NCBI GenBank assembly: GCA_036571765.1
Contig: BROE01000004.1
Coordinates: 16,236,643 to 16,300,642 of the forward strand
Source: Plecoglossus altivelis
Taxonomy: Eukaryota > Chordata > Actinopteri > Osmeriformes > Plecoglossidae
Direction of reading: 5' to 3'
Length of the DNA: 64,000 bases
Below are positions 1-13,400 of the stretch, one piece after another. The notes beneath the pieces are model-generated. The model worked only from the letters and a program-made list of their open reading frames with translations, had not been told where the DNA came from and ran no database searches. The first letter of the stretch is position 1. Every line of letters starts with the position of its first letter. Made by a program: the position numbers and the translations under genes.

Positions 1-84
1 ATGTGACTAACAGCACAATGCAAATCATTACAGATCTATCAAGCCATACGTGAGTATGTCTTTCCACAAACACCCCCGCAATAC

Positions 85-1462
85 CTCAGTGATGATAAGG
101 CGACTGGCCATACGGAGCCGGGTCTTGGGGCCAAAATGGCTGGTGACCATGATTCGGAGCCCAGCCTCAGGGAAGCGGAATTTTGGAGGGCTAGCATTCA
201 TAATTTCATCTACCATCACCACAGAGCCACGACTGTAAGCTCTACTGGGTTTGACTAGAAGAAGGAAAGAGCGTTTAGAAACCTTGTGTAAGAGGATGCC
301 ACACTGTGCAAAATATCCAGTTGAATAACTCACTACTAGTTCACTTCTACTGACTTCATTGATTTTTATTATATATTTTCAAGTGACATGCACATGGATA
401 CCTCAATTATTAAATTCAGGTGTTTCCTTCAATCTCAGGTCAACTTTTTCCTTTACAAATATGAAAAATTGGTCATTCAGGGGAGCTCACTGAATTAATG
501 CATGGTACAGTAACTAGATGACATTGTTGCAAAAAGTCAATTCATGGAATTTCTTCTGTTCTACATTTTCATCCGTAAGTGGTATTATTGCGAAGTGGAA
601 GCCTTTAGCAACTCAGCCACTAAGTAACAGACCCCCAAAGAGTTAGCGTACTGAGGCGCATGGTTTGTAAAAAGTTACCAAAACGTTAAGGACTCATACC
701 CGCAGAGATCCAAACTTCCTCTGGCATTAACATCAACACAAAAACTGACCATTTAAAAAAAAAAACAATCTCTCAGCACAAACAGCTGCATGCAAGCCTT
801 ATATCACCAAGCGAAAGATGATGTGGTGTAAAGCACGCCATCACTAGACTCTGGAGCAGTGTAAACGTGCTCTGTGGAGTGACTAATCACGCATCTCCCT
901 GGCATTGAAGTCTGAGTCAGGGTTTGAAGAATGCCAGGAGAACACAACCTGCATGACTGCATTGTGCCAAATGTAAAGTATGGCAGAGGCTCCTTAGGCT
1001 CCAAATTAAGAAAAATGTATATGCCTCAATTTACCAAAAAACTAGGGTATATTTTTGCTTCCAACTGTGTGGCAACAGTTTGAGAAAGGCCTTTCTGTGT
1101 TCAAGCATGACTGTGCCCTAGTGTACAAAACATAGCCTATAATAGCATTGTTGGATGAGTTTGGTATAGAAGAACTTGGACTGGCCCACACAGAGCCCTA
1201 ACCTAACCCCTATTGCAATGAACTACAGAGATTTTGAATCACGCCCTCTTGTCCAACATCAATGTCCAACCTCAAAAATTATATTCTGGATGAAGGAGTA
1301 AACACAGACACTCCAAACTCTTGTAGAAAGCCCTCCAACGAGTTGAAGCTTTACAGCTCAAAAAGAGGGAGGGGGACTGACTACTGTAATGCCTATGGAT
1401 TTAGAATGGGAGGTCATAAAAACTCCTGTAGGTGTAATGTGCAAGTGTCCACATAATTCTTG

Positions 1463-1495
<33 letters not shown>

Positions 1496-4400
1496 TCTCA
1501 GCCGTAACATTATGGTCACTGACAGGTGAAGTGAATAATGCTGATAATTCTTATAGCATTGCACTTGTCCGTGGGTGGGACAAATAGGCATGAAAGTGAT
1601 GCATTAGAAAGCAGGTAAAAATGGGCCAGCAACCTTGAACAGGGTTAAATTGCGATGGCTAGGGTTGGACCGTCTCTAAAACTGTACCTCTTGTTCGGTG
1701 TTCAAGTCTGCAGTAGTCAGCATTCAAAGTGAGTTATTTTCTTTGTTCAAGGAAGGAAAAGCGTTAAACGAGTGACAAAGTCATGGCTCACTGATGCACA
1801 TTGGAAGCGAAGGCTGGCCCTGTAGTCCGATCCAAAGAATGAGCAAATGTAGGGTAAGTTCAGGCTGGTTCTGATGATATTAGAACACAGTGCATCACAG
1901 TTTGTTTTGTGAGTCTGCGTAGCCACAGACCAATCAGGTTGCCCATTCTGACCTGTTCACTGTGGATGACAGTGCGCACACACATCACTTTCCTAGGGAA
2001 CACATGGCACAAGGGTGCACTATGGGAAGAAGGCAAGCTGGCAGAGGCATTGATACTTTAGGTCCCCCTGCAGAATATTTCCCAGTGTCCTGCCATGTGG
2101 ATATTCATTTGACACATACCTACACCTACCTTATTGCTGCAGACCATCTGCACACTTATGAAAATGGTATTCCCTGACGCTAGTGGCGTCTTTACATTTT
2201 TCTCTGTTTCGTTGCAGTCATTTGTTTTTGTTTGCAATTGAAGGAAAGATGAATGTTACCAAGTACAGAGATATCCTGGAAGAAAACCTCTTCCAGAGTG
2301 CTCAGGACCTCAGACAGGGCCGGAGGTTCACCTTCCAACAAGACAATGACCCTAAGCACACAGCTAAAATAAAAAAGGAGTGGCTTCAGAACAACACTGG
2401 GACCATTCCATTGCCAGAGCCCTGACCTAAACCCAGTTGAGCATCTCCGGAGAGATCTGAAAATGGCTGTCCACCAACGTTCACCATCCAACCTGACAGA
2501 ACAGGAGAGGATCTGCAAGGAAGAATGACAGAGAATCTCCAAGTTCAGGTGTGAAAAACGTGTTGCGCCAAGAAGACTCATGGCTGTACTGGCTGAAAAG
2601 GGTGCTTCTCCTCAATACTGAGCAAAGGGTCTGACTATTTATGACCATGTGATATGTTTTTCTTTTAAAATACATTTGCAAAAGATTTTACATTTCTGTT
2701 TTTCAGTCAAGATGGGGTGTGTGTACATTAATGAAACTTTTTTATTTTAGCAAATGGCTGCAGGGAAACAGAGAAAAATGTAAAGTTTCAGACTACTTTC
2801 CGCACCCACTGTACATGTGGGCTGATTAGGCAAGTTTTTAGAAAGCATGGAATGAATACTACATCTAACAGTTTGATAGAAGATTTAGTGAGCATATAAA
2901 CATGAGTAATCTGTGCATGTTACATTTGATAAGGCGTGCATGTGCTTGTGCACACAATTAAATATCGATCAAACATTTAGGTGTAGTGTTCATGTAGGCG
3001 TAGATCTTGCGTATTTGAGGTGTGCATATTTCACCATGTGTGTTTTATATATCTAATATATATCTATATATAAATATGTACAGTTCAAATGTTAATGTGT
3101 ATAAATGTCTTTATGGGTTCACCACATCTAAGGGAGCTACTGCAGCCTTATGCTCCCCCCAGAGCCTTGAGATTTCAGTTGACCAGCTCCTGCTGGTCGT
3201 GCCTAAAACTAGGCTCAAATCTAGAGATGAAAGAGCCTTTTCTGTGGCAGTGCCCAAACTGTGGAACAGCATCCCTCTGCCTGTCAGAGCCTCTGAGTCT
3301 AACTCAGTTTAAGTCTAGACTGAAAACTCACCTATTTTCCCTGGCATTCAACGCAAGCTAGACAGGATACCTTGGCATTTAATTATATTGAATTTAATCT
3401 TATTTCATTTCACCTCATTCACCAAAGTGTATCGTGTGTACTGTGGTTTTTTGTATTGATGTTATTTGTGTATTCTTTTATTTGAAGCACTTTGGTCAAC
3501 TGAAGTTGTTTTAAATGCGCTACATAAATAAATTGAGTTGAATACACACACACACGCACGCGTGTGTATATAAAGACTTGTGACACTTAATAACCAACAT
3601 TAGGTCTGGCAAGGCTAAAGAGACAGCCACTTATTAGTGAAAGGAAAGCAACCTGTGAACAAACATTTGTGAAAGTAGCAGAGATAAGAAAATCCACAAG
3701 GTAACTTTGTGGGTGTATTTGTAAGAATGATGAACCACTCTGCTGATGGAAAGTCCATATTAGCCTTTGCCATTACCAGAAGGAACAGCTGGTCAACAAT
3801 TACATTCCTCCAAACATACCATTTCAACATGGCTTTTGTTTCAACTCCTCTGAATATTTTGTTTGCTAGGGGATCTGAGGTCCTAAAACGCAGGTTCTTC
3901 ATTTGTAGCCTGTCTAGTTAGCCTTACCTACTTGGAGTAGTGGCAATGGTGGGTTTTCCTCACACACACTATCAGAGCAAGCCTTACCATCCTCCATCTC
4001 ACTGCTGGCTGCCGCATTACCGTTAGCCACATTCTTGCCCCCCTTTCCTACGAAGAACTTCTGCATGCTGGAGTTAAACCTGGACAATTGTGTTGAGAAA
4101 ATTAACAGAAACTTTACTTTCACATCTATTCACTAGGCTAAGCACAAATCAAAACATACTTGGTATATTTTATGACCAACTGAAAATCTGTTTAAAAAAA
4201 AATTATAAATACAATGATTTTTAAAACTCTGAGTAAAACCTCAGATGTAAGGAATCGGACATGGTCAGTGTGTGCAAGCCTGAGAACTTAGGGGAAATCT
4301 AGGTGTAAGAACCCTCCTTCCCCTCCAAATTAGATAGAAGAGTGAACCAATTAAGTCTGTTTTCTTAGTTACGGCAGAGGGAAAGATTCAATTCTTATGG

Positions 4401-7400
4401 GTAGGGAGAGAGCAAACTATGAGACACACAGACTACAGGGGGATTGATCTGAATGGACCATAACACATGCACACGACTCGTTTATTACATATGCATATGG
4501 CTACATGTCTAGTTATGTGCATGCCCATGACACATTAAATCCTAATAGCCAAGGGCTTTTATAGTGGTGATTTCAATGATTTTATCTACCACAATCATGC
4601 AAATCAACATGACTTACATATTTACAAAAGCTGCTATACATCTGTCATACATTAGTTTTACGAATAAGAATCTCAGCGCAATTAAATTTCCTTGGGTGCC
4701 ATATTTTCACCACCAATAAATGTGTAGAGAAAGGACATTGTGAAATGATTTCTGATGAAAATACCTACAGCCCTCTTATTTCATGTCCCCAGGAAGAGAA
4801 TATGAAACACATACTTCATTATGAGGATGTATCCAGCATACATAAGCACCAGGATAAGGCTCTCCCACCTGAGACAGAGAGGCATTGTTTAGTCCCACTT
4901 CAAACTATTGTAACTTTTTTTCCATGGCTACATCATTACTGTTGTATACAGCATTATTATCACTCTTGTCTAGTTGAAAAAAAGCACGTACCATACTATC
5001 TTCTCATCGTAAATAAACTGGAAAAAGATAAAGATAGGAAATATTTAACACATATTCTTAAGGTGTTGGGCTATTCATGACTAATGTGTGATGGTAACTG
5101 TGGAATAGTTATTAGCACTAATAACTCCAGTGTGACGCACAAGCTGGGAATGTGTATGGCAAAGACAACTCTTTTTGCACTTGCAATTTATAGTTGGATT
5201 TATAATAGGTGATAAGATAACGTTACATTGCAAATTTTGTGTCAGTATTGCACGTCAATGCAGCTGTGACAGTGCCATTTCCTCCCCAGCGATCAATAAA
5301 GTACCGTTCTCCTCTAACAGGCCATGTTGCTGACACTCACCGCAATGAGTGCCACTACTGACAAGATATAGTAGAGGGAGTCTCTAAAGACAGACCACCG
5401 AGTCAACATTACAACCTAGAGACAGAAACAATAACTGTTACAAATTATAGTTGAGGCATTTTTATAATTAGAAACTGGGCTGAGCAAAGACCAAACAAAT
5501 GTTTTGGTAGTTTCTCAAGTTTAAGTTTTTTTTCCTCAGTTTTCTCTGATAATAATGTTGTTATTAGGATATTTCCTTTCCAGTTGTAGTGCTCCTTTAC
5601 ATTTGCCCATTATGCAAATGTGTACACACTCGTACCTGTCCAGCAAATATTCCGCATACACCTATGATGCAGAGGATGTTGAAGACCGCTGAGCCAACGA
5701 TGGTCCCTACCCCCACATCACCGTGGGTGATGAAGACACCTGTGCAGGGGAAGGAAGCCAATCAGAAACAGCCCTGACAACAAACGTTGGTGTGAGTATG
5801 CGTGTTTAAGTATGTGTGTATGTACCTATAACTGAAGCAAAAAGCTCTGGTGCAGAACTCCCAGCTGCCATGAACGTTGCTCCAGCAACATCTTCACTAA
5901 GGTCTAGTTTCTAACAGATAGAAAGAGAACAGAGAAGATTGTTGTCAAACTGGATATTACAATAATACCAAATATCCTACATAAAGAATGTGCATTCTTT
6001 AAGGATTAGGAAAACATGGTTCTCACCTCACATATCTTCTCCAGCGATGTCACGAAGTAGTCATCACAGATTATAGCCAGGGCCAAGAACATGTAGAGTG
6101 CCTTTTGAGAGGAGAGCACAGTAAAGCCATTCTTAATGGCCAAAGCCAGAGTGAAGCATGGCTGTACACAAATTCTTAGTGTAGCAGAAATTAATTGTCA
6201 GGAAACTTGGCCAAAATGGCATGGGTATCTGGATCTGAAGAACGTTAAACAGAAACACTATAGATCAACATAAATATTTTGCCAATTATCTGGAGCCTGC
6301 ACACAACCACTGAGGAGGATATTTTGACATGAAGTTATACAAATGATAGGTCAGGCCTGACATCAGCTCTTGAGGCTACTGCCTTTTGTGCTCTCTGCAT
6401 TCTACAGGAGGCACTGCAGGATTGCTCTGCATTTGGCGACGCATCTCACCCACGTCCTGTTATTTTCACATCCATGATGGTATCTCACCTAAGCCTCATA
6501 CTTGTTAATGTGAGAGGGGGTAATATCAAAAACTTTCAGAGGAATCTAGACAGAGAGCTACCTCTGTCACTCATTCCAGAGCAGAGACATACATCACCAC
6601 ATGCCCCAACCCCCTCTCCTTTACCTGTGCATAGATAACAAGGATGATTAAGCAAGTCAGAAGACAGACAGCAAGTGTGGATTTAGGACCTTATACTCTG
6701 TAATAATCCAGGACACTTCATACGCTGATGGAGGAATAAATAAGCAATGTCTAATTGCTGCTTACCTAGTTAAGACTACAAGGTATGTTTAATTCTAACA
6801 GGGACAAACAGCAAAGAAATTACCATGGGGATAAAAGGGTAATGGGCAATTCCAAATAGCCCTCTTACCGCAAGTATGTGTAGAGCAACAGCGCCACTCT
6901 TGCGGTCATCATTGGAGAAAAGGTCATCAGGGAACTCATGTATAGCTGCAGACAAAATTTCAGATGCCACATCAGCAGTGTAACAAGAGAAACACACGCC
7001 CTCACCTAAATACATGATGGTGCACATTATCTAGCCATACCAAACAAGAGGCTCTTACAGAACACAATATAAACTTGAGGGATGCATTTGCTGTTGGGCA
7101 TGTTCAAAATATGAAAAAACTGCACGGAAACTATAAGGAGCAACAGTTTAGCCATCAGAACTGTGGAAAAGACCATTTGAGGCCTCCAAACATATTACAG
7201 GATTATAACACATGGCACCTGGCCAAGCCTAGTGCCATTCGCTGTCACCAGCATTAGATGGCGTTCATGCATCATTTTAAAAATAGCATCACTACAGCTT
7301 TTACGTTTCAGTGGGTTGGGTTTCTAGCAATAATTCTGCTGTCTAGGCTACAGACTCTCAACCACTCGCCTTGAGGCAACAGCCCTGGTTGATGGCGGTG

Positions 7401-10400
7401 GTATTATATTTCTGATCACGTACCCATTGGCTGATTGGCTGATTGTCACTGAATGAACACAAGGAGGCAGGGGCTCGATCCACAGTTGCCTGTTCTACTG
7501 TAGCCAGTTTTACTAATGGTTGTACACAACATGATGGTTGTTTGAGTTTATTTCCTTTATTTTCAAGCAGATTTAACAATTTTGTAATGAGTTGTGTTCA
7601 GAGCATGACAAGTGATTCTAGCCTAATATAGTGACAACGTGGCACATTAAAGGCATCAATTATAGATTGTTGACAAGTTCTTCAGGAGCAAAGATAGTTG
7701 AATAAATCCAGTATGAATCACAATATTGTTATGGTTATGTAACGTTATGTCAGTTAACACCACACAAGGATGTTATTGACAATAACAGTAAGATAGAAAT
7801 AGAAAAGCAAACTCATCATGATAGTAACACAAGGTCTATTTGAATAGGCTTTCTTTGCCGAGCTAGAACGAGTCAGATATTAAAGTTGACAGTTTCTTTA
7901 AGCAAACACAATACTTAAGCAATCATACTAAAAACACAAAAGTCTGAGTCATATGTGAAACATTATGTTCCATCTATAATAGGCTTGCATTACTAAAATC
8001 CAAGTGAGAGGAATACTATAAAGTGATAGCATTGACTTTTAGTTTGCATCACGTGTCTAATTCTTAATCGGACTTGTACCCCAGTCTGCAAGTTTTATTA
8101 CTATTGCAATGCTTAGCTCACACGCTTGTGACAGGTTATCGCAAAGTATGACGTGTAGAGCTAGTAGCAAGCATGCAAAAGTTTCAGAGCTAGGAACAAG
8201 ACGAGCCACTGTTGTGCGCAAGACCAGATGAGCCAGAACTGAAAAGATATTGCGGTCCATTTCGCACTCTCGCTTGCCATAGAAATGAATAGGGACACAA
8301 TGTCCAATTTGCTTTGTCCAATTACTAACCTGAGATTCTAAGTATCTAATCAATTAGCCTGATAAATAGCATAACCAGCCATCGTTCACCTGCAGGAGAA
8401 ATCTCCTTTGGCAATGGAATACAGTGAAATCTGTTCACTTAGAAGTACCGAAGCAAAAGTTACTTGGAGTGCAGCATTGACAGATCCTTGACAGATACTT
8501 CAGTAAACCAGACACTGTCTTTTTCTTTTGGAGTTCGGTACGGACACAATATCATCCAAGCCTGACAGAAGAGGGGGGGGGGACCATAAGTTTTTTTTTA
8601 AATCTCTGAAATCAAGATGAATACTTTTTAAATCGAAATTTTTAAGATGAATACTACACCTTTTTATAGTAAGAAATGTAATCATGTGTTGAATTCAATC
8701 TACTTACAGGTTTTCTGAGATGGTTCTGAATGCTATTATAATAATTGACCACACGTTCTCAAATTAAATAGAGTTGAATACAAGTTTGTAGGCAAGAACT
8801 GTGCTGAAAAGACTGAAGGCTCACAGGCTCTCATATTATGAAACATCCTGATATTTACTGTAGTACTGGATGTTATCAACTAACCTAATCAGTCACAGTC
8901 CTTAAAATGCATGAATGTTGTTTTCTTGTTCAACACAAAAGTATAAAATTGTAGAGCTGCAAAACATCACATTTCATATCGTATTCACTCATCACTTGGT
9001 GATTCACAATCAATGTCAAATAATTGGTGAATTAGCAAAATATTTTTACAAACTAAATTATACTTGGACACTTGACTGTGCATCTTATGGAAAGGCATAC
9101 TGAAAACCCTTTTCATCTATCTTCAGTTAACAGCCCGACACCTCAGTAAACTTTCTCTTTTGTAAAAATCAACCTAAGCATAATCACCAACTTCAAAATC
9201 AACAAGTAAGGTTTGGAAAGTGTACCTGGCTGAACTACCCCACAAAACCCTTCAAACTATATATATGCTACTCATACTCTTCTTCCCAAGACATGAAATC
9301 ATTGCAGCAAATCAAATCCATCTTTGCCTGATGCTAAATCCAGTGAGGCTAAAAACTTGGATGGCACCTCTGGTCCCTGCTAGTGCACACACTTCCTGAT
9401 GAATAATAAAACAAGATGAAAAACAATAGTATGAGCATTCTGAACTAGTTTTACATTCACATATATTCTGTAGCAGCGATCAAACCCAAAACTTTAAAAA
9501 GGCAACAGCATTAACTATCCCACATTTCATTCACAAAATACTGGTCATAAGTAACATTAATCATGATTTTCACAGACAGACATTTCTAAGCTGTTAATCT
9601 GTCAAATGCTAAGGTATTATATAATAGCTCAATTTAAGGGGCTGTTAGGGCAGACCCCAGTGGGACAGTGGACGCACATGCCAGCCACCACAGGTGTCTT
9701 GTGTCAGTAACACGTCCAAGGCAGTTCAGAGATACAATTGAGGAAATGTGAGAACATTGTCAGGTGAAACGGTGTCCATGTCAAACTTGCAAATAAACAC
9801 AGGATGGCATAGCTAGTGTCACAGGCTACTCACTGGAGAATTGTTGGGTCATGCAATCAATTTCTACTCAGCATAGCCCACAAATATGTCAGAGCAAATT
9901 CGCCAATTGATAATTCCAGTTTGACGTACAGTAAAATCTTTGCCTCCCCTTTCCTCTCCCACACTGACAACCAGATAAACACAAAGCACACTTACTGAAC
10001 CACTGCTTAAGTAACCTGAAGGGAAAAATGCATGCATTCAGCTATGGTAAATAACCAACGAGCCAAACACCCTCCTGGGTTGATTATGCAACAAAAGTAA
10101 AATAAGTGACAGTACATAAATTCAGATTCTTTGATGGTTTGATTTATGATTAAATACTTTTCATGTCAGTTGATGGACAAAAGCATAGTATTATAATCCC
10201 TACTGACGAACATCTTTTTCCATTGATCCACAGGATGTAAAAAACCCACAAAAGGTGAGCGTGAAGGAAAGGAACAAAAATGTAATGCATCAGTAAAAAC
10301 AAGGTACCATGTTGATGGGTTGCTAAGTCCCAGTTGAGAGACCTTCGTATGAGTATGTGCAGAGTCTTTGGCATCCACTCGGCTGTATTGTTTTTGAGTT

Positions 10401-13400
10401 GACATGCGAAAAGCAAAGCAAGGTTTCCATTATGTGCAGCAGATTAATCCCTGGCTTGTGTAATTCCTCTTTTAAAATGCCACCTTCTGGTGTTCCCCCA
10501 ACTTTGCTATGCCACAGCTTTTTGTCTGTTTCTTTTTTCTCCCTTAAAAAAATGAAATGCAAGACGTTAAAGGACCAGGAGGGCAATGAAGTTACAGTTC
10601 TGGGGCAGTGTGACTTGCATACCTTCCCATGCCCACCCCCCTGCTCTGCATGTCTCTCACACACACACACACATTCGGGAAGTATTCAAAGAACTTCCCG
10701 TTTTCCATGTTACAGCCATATTGCAAAATGTTTATATTTATCTCGTCAATTCTACAAAATACCCCATAGTGATAACATGAAGTCTGATCATTAAAAACAC
10801 AAATATATTTACAGCCTTTGACATGACAAAAACATTTAGCTCAGGTGCATCCTGTTTCTATCAAGAATCTTTGAGATGTTTCTACAACTTTCTACACCCA
10901 AGATAAATTCAATTGATTAGACATGTGGAAAGGCACACAACTGTCTATCTATAAAAGGTTCCACAGTTGACAGTGCATATTATGGCTTGGTTTGTGCTCT
11001 GAAGTCCAAATAATTGTCTGTAGAGTAGAGTACAAATCTAGGGAATGGTATGAAAAAAGTTCTGTTGTACTGATGATCCCAATGATTCCTGTAAACAAGA
11101 GGTTTGGAACTACCAGGACTCTTCCAAGAGCTGGCTCTCCAGCCAAACTGAGCAATCGGGGGAGAAGGGCATTAGTCAGGGAGGTAACCAAGAAACTGAT
11201 GGTCACTGACTGAGCTCCAGAGTTGCTCAGTAAATAGAGGAGAACTTTCAGAAGGACAACCATCTCTGCAGCACGGCACCATTCAGGCCCATACGGTAGA
11301 GTGGCCAGACAGAAGCCACTCCTAAGTAAAAGGCACGACAGCCCACCTGGTCTTTGTCAAAAGGTGCATGAAGGCCTCGACCATAAGAAACTACATTTTT
11401 TGATTGATTAAACTATTCAATTCTGGACTGAAATCCAAGTGTTATGAAACCAAGCACTGTTCATTAACAGGCCAAGACCATCCCTACAGTGAGGCATGGT
11501 GGTGACAGCATGCTCTGGGAGATGTTTTTCAGCAGCAGGAACTGGGAGACTAGTCAGGATTGCACGAATGCTCCCCATCCAACCTGATGGCACTTGAGAG
11601 GTCCTACAAATAAGAATGGCAGAAAACACCAAAAAAACAGGTATGCCAAGCTTTTACCATCATACTCAAAAAGACTTGAGGCAGCAATTACTGCCAAAGG
11701 TCCTTTAACAAAGTAATAGGCAAAGGCTGTGAATAATTATGCATGTTATATTGTTCTTAATTTGTGCAAATCTATTAAAAATAGTAAACTAGCTTTTCAG
11801 TCATTATGGGCTGTGAAGAATTGAGGAAAAAAATATTTTAATCCATTTTGGAATAAAGCTGTAACAAAATAAATGTGGAAAAAGTAAAGCGCTGTGAATC
11901 CTTCATGGATGCACTGTATATGCACTCAACTCCCCGTTGCAGATTAGTGTGATGCAGTATCTAAAACCACTGTAATCAAAATCCTGAGGGATTATAACAT
12001 ACAAGCCTAGCCATAGTAAAACAACCGATTTTCACTTCAACTTTGCGGTTTTCTAGTAGTTTAAATGTACAATATTAGCATGTTAATTGTGCCTATACCC
12101 TTCTTGGCAATATAGGCTAGTCATACTACTGTCCTTTACCTACTGTACTTTGCCTCATTTGACAATGTATCCTCAAAATTGCAACCACATCCTTGAGTTG
12201 ACATAGGTGGTGGTGACGAGGGTTCAATTAATAAATTGCTTAACTGTTTCCAGAGAACTAATTACTTTTGATTTGCAAAGTCAGACATATACACCTATTA
12301 ACACAATACAGGTCAATAAAACAATTGACATTTGTCAAAGAAATACATTTAAAACCTACAATAAATGTCCATACAAGCAGAATTCTAGGTTATTTAGATT
12401 TCATATCAACTCCATTTGCAATTCTGCTGTGTATCCCACAAAACGTCTGCCCATGAAAAGTTGTAGAAATGATTTTCCATATACCTCCATGTTTTTCTCC
12501 ATGGGGAGGAAACGCATGAGGACCAACACAAGTGAATAGAAATCATTAACAGAAATGAACAACCACACCAAACTACAACTCCCATATAATAGGGTCAGGA
12601 TTTAATATGATTTTAATATAGGTGAATTGTCTAGCTCAAGTCACAACATGGTTGTGGAACAAAAAGAAGAAGTAGGTTTTTAGAGGAGACTAAATGGTAG
12701 GTGCAATCTGCCTGTAGTGTAAAAGTAATTTGAAAAGAAAGGTCACCCCTAATAGAAGAAGTGACATTTCAAGCACCTACATTTGATCAGTTAGCATTTC
12801 AATACACACAGACATACATACGTAGCCTATGTATGCATGTGTGTGTATACATGATTTGACTTGATTTGTATATATGTATACACACACACACCTTTTTGGT
12901 TTCATAACTTTGATTTTGATGTGGTATTCATTCATGCTACGTGTGGACTTTGTAATAAGTAGTCTCATTCTCTAGTAGACTGCTTGATCTGTCAAGTTCA
13001 GGCAAGAATTTTTATTGTTCTCCACTATTAGCCCAATTTGTTTGTGTTGCCTCCTGGTATGAAATGCACTACATAAATAATGTTTGACTTGATATGAAAC
13101 AAGTTGAAGTGTACATCCCAAAAAATTGGTCATCTAATCAGCAAAAGTAGGGGTATAAAAGTTCTCATTTTTTCATAATCTTGGGTTTGATTTCTTATAA
13201 GTGATATCATACATGCTTTGACTATGCGCTTTCAAGATTTTGCACCCTGGGGCCAATAATAAGAAAATGGACACCCAGCCTCGGTGTGTTAAAAGTGCTT
13301 TATATGGTACTTTGTAAATAAGTATGTATATACGTATGCTTCTCATTTCCCTAAGTGTAAGGAAGAGGTGCTGCAGGAGGGACCATCATGGGAAGACAAA

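Larger units (their letters stand above)
255..3927 (-). other. slc24a4 intron 10 (repeat-filled)
   Basis: Holds three Tc1-like fragments, a GT repeat and an L2-like LINE end in 1069-3545. About 260-1068 and 3546-3927 show nothing recognisable. Confidence 0.7.

Noticed and set aside
232..233. Alternative acceptor ACAG before 232 for slc24a4 exon 11
   Set aside because: It gives the wrong phase with exon 10. The upstream acceptor with a long pyrimidine tract (CTTTCCTTCTTCTAG) before 254 keeps the frame and fits the family.
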